From CAZWSC01 sp964636385 (GTDB taxonomy: Bacteria > Eisenbacteria > RBG-16-71-46 > CAIMUX01), in contig CAZWSC010000084.1 of NCBI GenBank assembly GCA_964636385.1, positions 1 to 18,294 on the forward strand: 18,294 bases of DNA, read 5' to 3'. Position numbers and translations under genes: made by a program. The notes below the pieces were generated by a model. That model had not been told where the DNA came from, ran no database searches, and saw nothing but the letters and a program-made list of their open reading frames with translations. Shown in pieces: positions 6,365 through 14,809 of the stretch. Position 1 is the first letter of the stretch. Every line of letters begins with the position of its first letter.

Positions 6365-8004
6365 TGCAAGCCCCCTGTCGCGACCCACGCCGGACCGAGA
6401 TCACCGCAGTGGCAGTGCTCGCCCTGGGGGCGCTCTTCCTGCGGCTGGTCGCCCTCTCACGGCAGGCGATCTGGGTCGATGAGACGATTACCCTGGCCTA
6501 CGCGGGGGTCTTCGACACGATGTACCCGCGCAGGCTCCTTCTCAACCTGAACGGCCCTTTCCACGCCCTGCTGCTGCACTACTGGAGCGCGCTTTTCGGG
6601 ACCGGCGAATGGGCCCTGCGATCTCTCCAGGCCGTCATCGGGGCGGCGACAGTGCCGGCCCTGTTCTGGGCGCTCAAGCCACTCAGGCGCCCCCGGGTTG
6701 CCTGGACCGCTTGTCTGCTGCTCGCGCTCTCGCCGTTTCACATCTGGTACTCGCAGGAGATACGGGGATACGTGCTGCTGATGCTGATGGCCGTCGTGTC
6801 CATGGGCGCCTTCCTGCGACTGGAGGAGGGCCGGATCAGGAACTGGATCACCTACACATTGGCCGGGATCCTCGGGCTTCTGAGCAACCTCTCGTGCGCC
6901 TTCCTCCTTGCTGCGCAGGGGGTTGCCGTGCTTGCGAGGGGGCGGGCGGGCCGCAGGCTGTACCGGGGGATGCTCCTCTCCTGGGTGCTGACAGGCCTCG
7001 CATTGTCTCCATGGATGGTTGAGTTCTACCATCGGCGCGTGGTCCCCTCCGGGGTCCTGGAACTGCAGCCGGTCGCCGAGGAGGAACGCCTTCGCGGGGC
7101 GACGACGGCCCCGTTGCTCGGAGTCCCATATACCTACGCCGCTTTCGCCGTGGGCTTCAGCTACGGACCAAGCCTCCGGGAGTATCACACGATCGATCAG
7201 CGCGGAGCTGTCGAGGTGCTGCGTCCCCATCTGCACGCGATGATCTGGGCCGGCGTGGCATTCGGAGTTGCCGCGATCCTTGGCGTGATCCGGCTGTGGC
7301 GCGGCGGGCAGGCGGGCAGGGCCTGGGTGTGGCTTCTGGTTGTGCCTGTCCTCCTCACTTTCGCCACCGCCTCCCGGAACCTGAAGGTGATGAACCCCCG
7401 CTATGCGGCCGTGGCGATGCCGGCCTTTGCCCTTGCCATTGCGCAGGGGATCCTGGCGCCGAGGCGGCAGTGGGCCAGGTTTCTTCTCGGTGCGGCGGTC
7501 CTGGTTCCCACGGGAGTCAGCCTCGCGCAGCACTTCAACGAGCCACGTTACGCCAGGGAGGACGCACGCGGCATCGCAGCCTTTCTTCATGATGCGGCGG
7601 GAGAGGACGATCTGGTCTTCATCGTGGGGACCGACCGGCCTTTCAGGAACTACTACTGGCGGCGTCCGGGGACGGAACTGCAGGGGGCCCCGGTCGCGGA
7701 TGCATGGCACTGGCTGCATCTGGAGAAACAGGAACGGATCGAGCGCCTGGAAGAAGCAATGCAGGGCCGCGAGCAGGTGTTTGTCGTATTCCTGAGGACC
7801 AAGGACGTGGATCCGCACGGCGAGTGGAAGAAGTACCTGGAAGAGACCCATCCAGCTGCCAGGGTGATGCCCTTCACGGGATCCGAGCTGTGGATCCTGG
7901 ACCCCGGCGCGCAGCCGGGCGCAGCGTCTGAGGCCGGGGATCCGCCGGGACTCGGGGAAGTGAAGACCGCTGGAGACGGGGGAGAAACTTCGGGGACGCC
8001 ATGA
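6364..8004 (+). CDS. GT39/PMT-type integral membrane glycosyltransferase
   Basis: A 546-residue protein. The ATG overlaps the sugar transferase stop, and the frame's upstream extension lies inside that gene, so this start is preferred. The first periplasmic loop carries 'AIWVDETITL' (35-44), with the Asp39-Glu40 pair typical of lipid-phosphosugar-dependent GT-C enzymes. Then come 'LHYWSALFGTGEWALRSLQ' (71-89) and 'SPFHIWYSQEIRGY' (123-136), both characteristic of the PMT_2/GT39 group. About ten membrane segments extend to roughly residue 400, followed by a soluble C-terminal domain of about 140 residues that ends in a Gly/Pro-rich tail. Such enzymes use polyprenyl-phosphate sugars to modify glycans, lipids or proteins on the outer face of the inner membrane. 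Acceptor and donor are unknown here. Its stop overlaps the following GT4 gene as ATGA. Confidence 0.85.
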   Translation: MQAPCRDPRRTEITAVAVLALGALFLRLVALSRQAIWVDETITLAYAGVFDTMYPRRLLLNLNGPFHALLLHYWSALFGTGEWALRSLQAVIGAATVPALFWALKPLRRPRVAWTACLLLALSPFHIWYSQEIRGYVLLMLMAVVSMGAFLRLEEGRIRNWITYTLAGILGLLSNLSCAFLLAAQGVAVLARGRAGRRLYRGMLLSWVLTGLALSPWMVEFYHRRVVPSGVLELQPVAEEERLRGATTAPLLGVPYTYAAFAVGFSYGPSLREYHTIDQRGAVEVLRPHLHAMIWAGVAFGVAAILGVIRLWRGGQAGRAWVWLLVVPVLLTFATASRNLKVMNPRYAAVAMPAFALAIAQGILAPRRQWARFLLGAAVLVPTGVSLAQHFNEPRYAREDARGIAAFLHDAAGEDDLVFIVGTDRPFRNYYWRRPGTELQGAPVADAWHWLHLEKQERIERLEEAMQGREQVFVVFLRTKDVDPHGEWKKYLEETHPAARVMPFTGSELWILDPGAQPGAASEAGDPPGLGEVKTAGDGGETSGTP

Positions 8005-9257
8005 GAATCCTGCAGGTCAACAAGTTCCACTACGTGAAGGGTGGCGCAGAGCGCTATTACCTCGACCTGTCGGAGGCTCTGACCCGCGCCGGCCATCATG
8101 TCTCGCACCTGGCCATGGCGCACGAGAGGAACCTGCCTGCCAGGGACGGAGATGCCTTCGTTGCGGGCGTGGACTACAGGAGCAGGATGGGCGGAGCGGA
8201 GAAGCTCCGCCAGGGCCTGCGCAGCATCTACAACAGGGAGGCGGCCGGGCTCGCGGCGATGCAGGCAAAGGCGGGGGAGAGGCCGGTCGCGCACCTGCAC
8301 AACATCTACCACCAGCTCTCCCCTTCGGTGATCCGAGCCTTCTCGCGGCACCGCGTCCCGATCGTACAGACCCTGCACGACTACAAGCTTGTCTGCCCCG
8401 CCTACCTGCTGATGACAGAAGGCAGGATCTGTGAGCGCTGCCGGGGAGGAGGCTACTACCAGGCGATCACACACCGGTGTCTCCTTGACTCGCGCGGGGC
8501 CAGTGCGGTGGCCGCGGCCGAGGCATATCTCCACGCAGCGCTCGGGACGTACGGGATGATCGCCCGGTTCCTTTGTCCCAGCAGGTTCATGATGGACAAG
8601 GTCGCTTCGTTCGGGATCCCGGGCGAGAAGCTGGTGCACCTGCCCTACTTCCTGCCGGCCGGCCGCTACCGTCCCGCGGACGGAGTGTCTGCCGGAGAGG
8701 GGACGGATGACCAGGGCGTCCTGCGCTGCGTGTACGTCGGGAGGCTGTCACGGGAGAAAGGGATCGCGACGCTGATCGACGCCATGGCTGCGCTGCCCTC
8801 TGGCCGGCTGACACTCGACGTCCTGGGCGAGGGGCCGCTGCAGGAGCATCTGGCAGAGAGGGTCCGGGAGAGGTGCCCGGATGGCCGGGTCCGGTTGGCT
8901 GGGTATCTGTCCGGAGATGCACTGCACGACACGGTGCGGGCGGCTGCCTTTGCAGTGGTCCCATCGGAGTGGTACGAGAACCTTCCCTTCGCCGTGCTCG
9001 AACCGTTCGCCCTTGGGAGGCCGGTGGTTGGGGCCAGGATCGGGGGGATTCCGGAGCTGGTGCGTGACGGCCGGACCGGCAGGTGCTTCGAGAGCGGGGA
9101 TTCCGACTCCCTGGCTCAGGCCCTGCTTTGGATGACCGGTCCGCAGGCCGATCTCGAGAAGATGGGCAGGGAAGCCCGAAGGGTCATCGTTGAAGAGCAC
9201 GCCGAGGGTCCGCACCTGGAGCGTCTGTTCGGCATTTATCGCGAGGTGGCTGCATGA
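8001..9257 (+). CDS. Glycosyltransferase family 4 with a cysteine cluster
   Basis: A 418-residue cytoplasmic GT-B enzyme. The N-terminal half has 'FHYVKGGAERYY' (9-20), the nucleotide-sugar GT4 start motif. The C-terminal half has 'VYVGRLSREKGI', 'LGEGPL' and the retaining-GT E-x7-E motif (Glu326 to Glu334 in 'EWYENLPFAVLEPFALG'), followed by 'GGIPELVRDG'. Between the halves, Cys132, Cys144, Cys147 and Cys160 form a C-x11-C-x2-C-x12-C pattern in 'KLVCPAYLL...ICERC...HRC', found in a subset of GT4 enzymes and possibly a metal site. Overlaps of four bases on both sides (8001-8004 and 9254-9257) place it in the coupled glycosyltransferase set. It probably adds a sugar to the lipid-linked repeat unit; donor and linkage are unknown. 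Confidence 0.9.
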   Translation: MRILQVNKFHYVKGGAERYYLDLSEALTRAGHHVSHLAMAHERNLPARDGDAFVAGVDYRSRMGGAEKLRQGLRSIYNREAAGLAAMQAKAGERPVAHLHNIYHQLSPSVIRAFSRHRVPIVQTLHDYKLVCPAYLLMTEGRICERCRGGGYYQAITHRCLLDSRGASAVAAAEAYLHAALGTYGMIARFLCPSRFMMDKVASFGIPGEKLVHLPYFLPAGRYRPADGVSAGEGTDDQGVLRCVYVGRLSREKGIATLIDAMAALPSGRLTLDVLGEGPLQEHLAERVRERCPDGRVRLAGYLSGDALHDTVRAAAFAVVPSEWYENLPFAVLEPFALGRPVVGARIGGIPELVRDGRTGRCFESGDSDSLAQALLWMTGPQADLEKMGREARRVIVEEHAEGPHLERLFGIYREVAA

Positions 9258-10432
9258 GGATCGCCATGATCGGACAGAAGGGGATCCCTGCGACCTATGG
9301 CGGCATAGAGCGCCACGTGGAGGAGATCGCCATCCGCCTGGTCGAGCGCGGGCACGAGGTGGATGTCTACAGCCGTCTCCACTACTCACACCAGAGGGGC
9401 CAGTACCGCGGCATAAGGATTCGCCGCTATCCGAGCGTGAACACCAAGCACCTGGATGCGATCACCCACTGCGCGGTCTCGACCCTGGATGCGATTTTCA
9501 GGCGGTACGATATCGTGCACTTCCACGCACTCGGGCCGTCTGTCTTCGCCACCCTTCCGAGACTTGCGGGGGCGAAGACGGTAGTGACGGTGCATGGCCT
9601 GGACTGGGAGAGGGGGAAGTGGGGGAAGGTGGCCACCTGGTTCCTTCGTACCTGCGAGAAGCCGGCCATCTTTTTCCCGAACGAGACGATCGTCGTCTCC
9701 AAGGCCCTGCGGGAGTACTTCCTCGAGAAGTACAACCGCAACACTGTCATGATCCCGAACGGTGCGAACCCGGGGGTCGTGCGGCCACTCAACAAGCTGA
9801 AGAAGTACGGACTGGACAAGCACCGGTACGTTCTGTTCGTGGGGAGGCTGGTGCCGGAGAAGGGCTGCCACCATCTCCTGGAAGCGTTCTCGAAGATCAA
9901 CACCGATGCGCGACTGGTTATGGCCGGAGGTTCCAGTTTCAGTGACGGTTACGTCGATTCTCTCATGCGGATTCGAGGGGGTGACGAACGAATCATCATG
10001 CTGGGATATGTCTACGGGGACCTCCTTGACGAACTGTGGTCGAATGCCTACATGTACGTGCAGCCATCGATCCTGGAGGGGCTTTCGATTTCCCTCATTG
10101 AGGCGATCTCGTACGGCAAGTGTGTCCTGGCCAGCGACATCCCCGCCAACATGGAGGTAGTGGAAGACTGCGCCGTGCTCTTCCCGACGAGTGACATCGA
10201 CCAGCTCAGGCTGAAGATGCAGGAGCTGCTCGACCAGCCGGACGTGGTGAAGGACGTGGCGGAGCGATGCCGCCGTCACGGGGAATGCCACTACTCTTGG
10301 GCACGGATCGTGGATGCAACAGAGGCGGTCTACCTGGATCTGCTGAGCGGGAGATCGCACAGGGCGTGGACCGCTACCGCGCGGCCCCCGTCGCCCGGCT
10401 CGAAGATGAAGCTCGTCGACAAATCTGACTGA
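9254..10432 (+). CDS. Glycosyltransferase family 4, DUF1972/rhamnosyltransferase-like
   Basis: A 392-residue GT-B enzyme. 'IGQKGIPATYGGIERHVEE' (6-24) is the typical start of the DUF1972-containing GT4 group, several members of which are annotated as rhamnosyl- or related hexosyltransferases. The C-terminal half shows 'LFVGRLVPEKGCHHLLEAF' (194-212), 'LGYVYGDLLDELW' (250-262) and the E-x7-E motif Glu275 to Glu283 in 'ILEGLSISLIEAISYG'. The ATG overlaps the previous TGA by four bases. The final 25 residues are polar and basic and not part of the fold. It probably acts in the cytoplasm on the lipid-linked glycan. A short gap (34 bases) with a hairpin separates it from the guanylyltransferase gene, ending the run of overlapping genes. 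Confidence 0.9.
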   Translation: MRIAMIGQKGIPATYGGIERHVEEIAIRLVERGHEVDVYSRLHYSHQRGQYRGIRIRRYPSVNTKHLDAITHCAVSTLDAIFRRYDIVHFHALGPSVFATLPRLAGAKTVVTVHGLDWERGKWGKVATWFLRTCEKPAIFFPNETIVVSKALREYFLEKYNRNTVMIPNGANPGVVRPLNKLKKYGLDKHRYVLFVGRLVPEKGCHHLLEAFSKINTDARLVMAGGSSFSDGYVDSLMRIRGGDERIIMLGYVYGDLLDELWSNAYMYVQPSILEGLSISLIEAISYGKCVLASDIPANMEVVEDCAVLFPTSDIDQLRLKMQELLDQPDVVKDVAERCRRHGECHYSWARIVDATEAVYLDLLSGRSHRAWTATARPPSPGSKMKLVDKSD

Positions 10433-10440
10433 GCGAAGAC

Positions 10441-10466
10441 GGGGAAGATCCGGTACTCTTCATCCC
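10441..10466 (+). promoter_or_regulatory. Hairpin directly before the manC start codon
   Basis: GGG-GAAGA (10441-10448) pairs with TCTTC (10457-10461) and, after a two-base AT bulge, CCC (10464-10466), with loop TCCGGTAC. It abuts the ATG at 10467. The only purine-rich stretch that could serve as a Shine-Dalgarno (GGGGAAGA) is in the left arm and would be hidden when folded. There is no T-tract, so it is not a terminator. Could be coincidental. Confidence 0.3.
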
Positions 10467-11552
10467 ATGAAACTCCATGCAGCAATCCTGGCCGGCGGCC
10501 GGGGGGAACGGTTCTGGCCTCTCAGCCGCAGCGACACTCCCAAGCAGCTTCTTACCATCTTCGACCACAAGACCCTCTTCGAGAAGACTGTCGACCGCCT
10601 GTGTGAGGGCCTTTCCCCGGATTGCATCTGGACGGTGGCAGGGGTCGACATGAAGCCCGCCATCCTCGGCCTCATGCCCGGCCTGTCCAGGGAGCGCTGC
10701 ATCTGGGAGTCGGCGGGGCGCAACACTGCCGCCGCCATCGGGGCCGTGTGCGAACGGATCCTGCGGGAGGAGGACTCCGCGCTTCTCGTCGTGCCTTCGG
10801 ACCACTGGATCCCGGACTGCGCCCGCTTCTGGAGGGCCGTGCAGAACGGGCTCTGCGCAATGGACCGGGGGCTGCACCTGGTCACATTCGGGATAAGGCC
10901 GGCATACCCGGAGACCGGATACGGCTATGTCGAGAGAGGCGAGGTTCTCGAGAAGGATAAGGGGCTCTACAGGGCGGCCCGGTTTCACGAGAAGCCGGAT
11001 GCGGACAGGGCCGCCTCCTATGTGGCACAGGGGACCTTCTACTGGAACAGCGGGATCTTCCTCTTCCAGGCATCGACCATGGCGTCTCTGCTTCGCGAGC
11101 TCGTTGACGGGATCGCCACTCCACTTGAGGATCTCCGCGCCGGTCTGGCTGCAAGCAGCCCCGGCAGGGAGCCTGAGGATGTCTGGCACCGGTATTTCGA
11201 GAGCGCACCGTCGATCTCCATCGACAACGGCGTGATGGAGAAGGCTGCCGACGTGGCTGTGGTGGAAGCCCGCTTTCCCTGGAGCGACCTGGGCAACTGG
11301 ACCTCGTGGGGTGACCTGGTCGCCGAGGATGAGAACGGGCACAGGCGGCAGGGTGAGATCCTGGCCATCGATTCGGAGGACTGCATCCTCTACTCGGGGG
11401 ATGGGGGACTCCTGGCGGTCCTGGGTGTCAGCGACCTCATCGCAGTGCGCGTCGGCGATGCCACCCTGGTCTGTCCGAGGGATAGGGCCCAGGAGGTGCG
11501 CACCCTGGTGAAGGAAGGAAAGCTCGATGATAGGCTGCGGCGGTTCTTCTGA
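10467..11552 (+). CDS. manC: Mannose-1-phosphate guanylyltransferase
   Basis: A 361-residue protein of the short, monofunctional type (no C-terminal mannose-6-phosphate isomerase cupin). The nucleotidyltransferase signature 'AILAGGRGERFWPLSR' (6-21) with 'PKQ' (25-27) opens the protein. Next come 'ESAGRNTAAAI' (81-91), 'VVPSDH' (108-113), 'PETGYGYVERG' (148-158), 'FHEKPD' (173-178), 'FYWNSGIFLF' (191-200) and 'FPWSDLGNWTSW', all standard for ManC/AlgA enzymes. It makes GDP-mannose from mannose-1-phosphate and GTP in the cytoplasm, a donor for mannose, fucose or rhamnose-type residues. The ATG has only a weak Shine-Dalgarno. It is the first of the sugar-nucleotide genes following the transferases, and the next gene starts one base after its stop. 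Confidence 0.93.
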   Translation: MKLHAAILAGGRGERFWPLSRSDTPKQLLTIFDHKTLFEKTVDRLCEGLSPDCIWTVAGVDMKPAILGLMPGLSRERCIWESAGRNTAAAIGAVCERILREEDSALLVVPSDHWIPDCARFWRAVQNGLCAMDRGLHLVTFGIRPAYPETGYGYVERGEVLEKDKGLYRAARFHEKPDADRAASYVAQGTFYWNSGIFLFQASTMASLLRELVDGIATPLEDLRAGLAASSPGREPEDVWHRYFESAPSISIDNGVMEKAADVAVVEARFPWSDLGNWTSWGDLVAEDENGHRRQGEILAIDSEDCILYSGDGGLLAVLGVSDLIAVRVGDATLVCPRDRAQEVRTLVKEGKLDDRLRRFF

Positions 11553-11553
11553 C

Positions 11554-12147
11554 ATGACGGCGGATGCTGTCTGCGGCGATGGCGCCGGGTCTGAGGCCGC
11601 AAGTCCGGGACTGCGCCGTCTGAACATGGCCGGAGCAGCCGCCGTGGCGATCATGGCCGGTTCCCTGCTGCTTGCCGGCACAATCATGAGCGGGTGCGCG
11701 GGCGCCGGGAGGGGGAGGATCCCCCCAGGGCTTCCCGTTTCGCGCGAACCTCTGCCCGGATCCGACAGACACTTCCCCTCGCAGGATCCGGCGAACCAGC
11801 CCAGGCCCGGTGCGCCGGATGCATTCCCCGATCCGGACGGTCCCCGGTCGGAACCCGGTTCGACGCATACTCAGCCGGTTGGCGGCCAGGCGATCCGGGA
11901 ACCTGCCGGCCAGGCTTTCTACCAGGTCCAGGTGTTCGCATCCGGGTCAGCCGAGAGTGCCAGGGAGAAGGCAATGGAGATCGCGGAGAGGCTGTACCTC
12001 CCGGTGCGGGTGATCCGGGAGGGAGGACTGCACCTCGTCAGGGTCGGTGAGGCGGACGACAGGGGCGAAGCGGAGAGACTCCTTCAGCTGACGATCGATC
12101 TGGGATTCCGGGATGCAATGGTTATCGAGTCGCAGGCGGTCCGATGA
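11554..12147 (+). CDS. SPOR-domain lipoprotein
   Basis: A 197-residue protein from the ATG just after the manC stop; ATG at 11527 (inside manC) and at 11626 are alternatives. A signal segment of about 25 residues ends in 'LLLAGTIMSGC', a slightly atypical lipobox with Cys48 as the lipidated residue, preceded by 'LRRLN' as positive n-region. Residues about 49-120 are Pro/Gly/Asp-rich and probably a disordered spacer. Residues about 121-192 fit a SPOR domain: 'FYQVQVFASGSAESAREKA', 'LPVRVIREGGLHLVRVG' and 'AERLLQLTIDLGFRDAMVI'. SPOR domains bind denuded glycan strands of peptidoglycan, usually at division septa. It is therefore likely a periplasmic, membrane-anchored, wall-binding protein. Its place among sugar-nucleotide genes is unusual; it may be a passenger or help fix envelope synthesis to a site. 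Confidence 0.8.
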   Translation: MTADAVCGDGAGSEAASPGLRRLNMAGAAAVAIMAGSLLLAGTIMSGCAGAGRGRIPPGLPVSREPLPGSDRHFPSQDPANQPRPGAPDAFPDPDGPRSEPGSTHTQPVGGQAIREPAGQAFYQVQVFASGSAESAREKAMEIAERLYLPVRVIREGGLHLVRVGEADDRGEAERLLQLTIDLGFRDAMVIESQAVR

Positions 12148-12202
12148 AGGATGCCCGGCGTGGTTGCCGGCTGGTCCGGCGTTGATGTCGGAGGAGGCTG
12201 TT

Positions 12203-13540
12203 TTGAAGAGCTCCCATGACGGGCGCGAGGGTCCAGAAACCAGGTGGGTGATCTACGAGGATGAAGCCGTCGGTCGCCTCCTGCCGCTGACATGGCTGCG
12301 TCCGGCTTCCGAGTTTCTCCTCGGTGCGTGGACCGGCCGTCAGAGGCTCGAACGGGTTGTTGGCCGGCCGGTGCTCCAGGTGTGTCGCGATCACCTCGCA
12401 GCGCTCGGAGAGGGGCGACTCACCTGGAGCCAGTCGTGCCCGGTCTCCGGATGTGGCAATGGGCTCGGAGAACCATGGGATCAGCATTCCGCCGCGTCGC
12501 TATGGGATGGCGGGACGGTCTGGGTCTCCGCGGGGGTCATTGCGGACAAGCGGCTGGCGGAATACCTGGAAAGCCTCCGTCCCGACAGCGTTGCGGTCTG
12601 CGGTGGACAGATGATTGCATTTCGCCCCGGCAGCGGGATGGTGTCGTGGATCCGGGACCTTGCTGCGGATGTCGATGCCGGATTCCCGGCAGGCCTGCCG
12701 GCGGCCGGGTGGCCCGAAGTGGAAGTGGAGGCAAGGGTACTGCGGGGGCTCGCGGACCTGGTGCGGTTCCAGGAGGGGCTCCTTGCCGATGACCTGACGG
12801 GGCTTCTCGCGGACCTGCCTGCGCCCGGATCGGCGGGCGACGGCCAGGCATACCGGCTAGACGCCGTGCGCCTGGGGGAGGGGTGCGTTGTGGACCACGG
12901 GGCGGTTCTGGATGCCAGGGAGGGCCCGGTTGTCCTGGGCAGCCGCTGTCACGTCTTCCCGCACACCTGGTTGCGCGGCCCTCTCTACGCCGGCGATGAC
13001 TGCCTCTTCCTGGGTGGCCGTACGGGGACCGGGACGAGTCTAGGTCCGGTTTGCAGGGTTCGCGGCGAGATCGAGGCATCCGTGATGCTCGGCTACTGCA
13101 ACAAGGCACACGACGGCTTCATCGGACACAGCTACCTGGGAGAGTGGATTAACCTTGGTGCCATGACAACGACCTCCGATCTTAAGAACAACTACTCGGC
13201 CTTCAGGCTGGCGCCCTACGGTCGGATCGTGGAGACAGGCCTGACGAAGGTGGGAGCCTTCCTGGCCGATCATGTCAAGACCCGGATCGGATGCCTCATC
13301 GGAGGCGGAACGGTTGTCGGGGTAGGCGCGAACATCGTCGGGGATCCCGCCGTGACCACCCGCTGGATCCCGGACTTCGCGTGGGGCACCGGCTCTTCAG
13401 CGGAGGAGTACGACCTGGACAGGTTCCTCGACACCGCGCGGATCGTGTACGGACGACGCGATGTTCCGTGGACGGAAGCGGTGGAAGGCGCCCTGAGGGC
13501 GGTTCATGAGGCGACCAGGGAGGCAAGGCGCACGCGATAG
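12203..13540 (+). CDS. Alternative GlmU-like sugar-phosphate nucleotidyltransferase/acetyltransferase
   Basis: A 445-residue protein from TTG at 12203, chosen because GGAGGAGG (12190-12197) precedes it by five bases; the in-frame ATG at 12185 has no such site. The N-terminus 'WVIYEDEAVGRLLPLTWLRPASEFLLG' (15-41 region) matches the 'alternative bacterial GlmU' family, which lacks the usual GxGTRM loop. A linker of about 150 residues leads to a left-handed beta-helix from about 225 with hexad repeats and the family block 'DGFIGHSYLGEWINLG' followed by 'AMTTTSDLKNNYS' (304-332). Relatives commonly read GAGTNNSDLKN there, so two or three active-site-region residues differ. Family members are annotated as GlcNAc-1-P uridylyltransferase plus GlcN-1-P acetyltransferase; the true substrate here could be another sugar phosphate. 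Cytoplasmic; makes a donor for wall or surface glycans. Confidence 0.82.
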   Translation: MKSSHDGREGPETRWVIYEDEAVGRLLPLTWLRPASEFLLGAWTGRQRLERVVGRPVLQVCRDHLAALGEGRLTWSQSCPVSGCGNGLGEPWDQHSAASLWDGGTVWVSAGVIADKRLAEYLESLRPDSVAVCGGQMIAFRPGSGMVSWIRDLAADVDAGFPAGLPAAGWPEVEVEARVLRGLADLVRFQEGLLADDLTGLLADLPAPGSAGDGQAYRLDAVRLGEGCVVDHGAVLDAREGPVVLGSRCHVFPHTWLRGPLYAGDDCLFLGGRTGTGTSLGPVCRVRGEIEASVMLGYCNKAHDGFIGHSYLGEWINLGAMTTTSDLKNNYSAFRLAPYGRIVETGLTKVGAFLADHVKTRIGCLIGGGTVVGVGANIVGDPAVTTRWIPDFAWGTGSSAEEYDLDRFLDTARIVYGRRDVPWTEAVEGALRAVHEATREARRTR

Positions 13541-13635
13541 CCTGGCCTGGAGGGCACGGGGAGCGGGCCGGATCTGAACATCCATGCGTGTCCGGTCAGG
13601 CTTCGGAAGAGACGCAGCACACGGGAGGAAGGGGC

Positions 13636-14694
13636 ATGCCGGAACTCAGACGGGACCCGATCGTCGGACGCTGGGTCATCATCTCCACCGAGCGGGGCAA
13701 ACGCCCATCCGACTTCGGGCACGTGATACCGGCTCCCAAGGCCGGCTTCTGCCCGTTTTGCCCAGGCAACGAGGCCAAGACGCCGCCCGAGGTGTATGCC
13801 ATCCGTGATCCGGACACCCTTCCCGACAGGCCGGGGTGGCAGGTGCGAGTGGTGTCGAACAAGTTCCCCGCGCTCCAGATCGAGGGTGAGCTGCACCGGC
13901 GTGCCGAGGGGATCTACGACAAGATGAACGGGATCGGAGCGCACGAGGTCCTGATCGAGGACCCGGACCATGCCATGGAGTTCTCCGAGCTGCCGGTGGA
14001 GAAGGTTGCGCTCGTCATGCGCGCCCTCCGCGAGCGAATCACCGACCTGGCCCAGGATCAGCGCTTCAGGTACATCCAGATCTTCAAGAACCACGGCGAG
14101 GCGGCGGGCGCTTCTCTGGAGCACAGCCACATGCAGCTGATCGCGACGCCGATCGTCCCGAGGCGCGTGGTGGAGGAGATCACCGGCTGCGCCAACCACT
14201 TCGATCTCAAGGAGAGATGCATCTTCTGCGACATCATCCACCAGGAGCAGGAGTTCGACCAACGGATCGTCTGCAGGAACGGGCAGTTCATCTCGATCGA
14301 GCCTTTTGCGCCCCGGTTCCCGTTCGAGACCTGGATCCTGCCGACGGAGCACGCGGCTTCGTTCAGAAGCATCACCGACGAGCAGACCCTCAGCTTCGCC
14401 CAGGTGCTGCGCGAGACGCTGCAGAGGATCAATGGCGCGCTCAACCGCCCGCCCTACAACTTCGTCATGCACACAGCCCCTGTAAACGATCCCTCACTGC
14501 CGCATCACTTCCACTGGCACGTGGAGATCATGCCCAAACTGACGAAGGTGGCGGGCTTCGAGTGGGGGACCGGGTTCTACATCAACCCGACACCGCCCGA
14601 GTCGGCCGCGGCCTTCCTGCGGGAGGGGGAGCTTTCAGGTGGAAACGGCCTGCCTCCTCTGGTAGACAACACATCTGCCTCGACAAGCACGTGA
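13636..14694 (+). CDS. galT: Galactose-1-phosphate uridylyltransferase
   Basis: A 352-residue protein. ATG at 13636 follows GGGAGGAAGG (13623-13632) and puts 'MPELRRDPIVGRWVIIS' at the N-terminus as in the family; the frame extends to a GTG at 13588 but without support. Zinc-type cysteines are Cys39-x2-Cys42 ('GFCPFCPGNE') in the N-terminal half, and Cys195-x2-Cys198 ('ERCIFCDII') opens the second HIT-like half. The catalytic block is 'NHGEAAGASLEHSHMQL', with His163 and His165. 'HFHWHVEIMPKLTK' closes the C-terminal half. It exchanges UMP between UDP-glucose and galactose-1-phosphate. No galactokinase or epimerase is in the window. It is followed by glgA, an adjacency also known in other bacteria, where this GalT type may serve ADP- or UDP-sugar turnover linked to glycogen (inference). 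Confidence 0.92.
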   Translation: MPELRRDPIVGRWVIISTERGKRPSDFGHVIPAPKAGFCPFCPGNEAKTPPEVYAIRDPDTLPDRPGWQVRVVSNKFPALQIEGELHRRAEGIYDKMNGIGAHEVLIEDPDHAMEFSELPVEKVALVMRALRERITDLAQDQRFRYIQIFKNHGEAAGASLEHSHMQLIATPIVPRRVVEEITGCANHFDLKERCIFCDIIHQEQEFDQRIVCRNGQFISIEPFAPRFPFETWILPTEHAASFRSITDEQTLSFAQVLRETLQRINGALNRPPYNFVMHTAPVNDPSLPHHFHWHVEIMPKLTKVAGFEWGTGFYINPTPPESAAAFLREGELSGGNGLPPLVDNTSASTST

Positions 14695-14705
14695 TCCCCG
14701 CGGGT

Positions 14706-14728
14706 GGCGGCCAGGGAACGGCGCCGCC
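14706..14728 (+). other. GC-rich hairpin between galT and glgA
   Basis: GGCGGC (14706-14711) pairs with GCCGCC (14723-14728) around an 11-base loop, just after the galT stop. No T-tract follows, so it is not a standard intrinsic terminator; it may stabilise the galT mRNA end or be incidental. Confidence 0.3.
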
Positions 14729-14809
14729 CCCCGGAGGCGACATGATATGAAGCGGTTACGGCCGTCCGCTGAGTGTGAAGCGCGGTCTGCCGGGAAAGGG
14801 AGTCAGCAC

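Noticed and set aside
7702..7716. TGGCAC...TGCA, resembling a sigma-54 promoter
   Set aside because: The spacing between the GG and GC elements is two bases short, and it lies within the GT39 coding sequence.
10374..11687. 437-codon minus-strand frame opposite manC
   Set aside because: ManC motifs are complete on the plus strand; the opposite frame has no recognisable family signature.
14747..14809. Upstream start of glgA adding 21 residues
   Set aside because: The extension is unlike any GlgA N-terminus, and the ATG at 14810 has a good Shine-Dalgarno.
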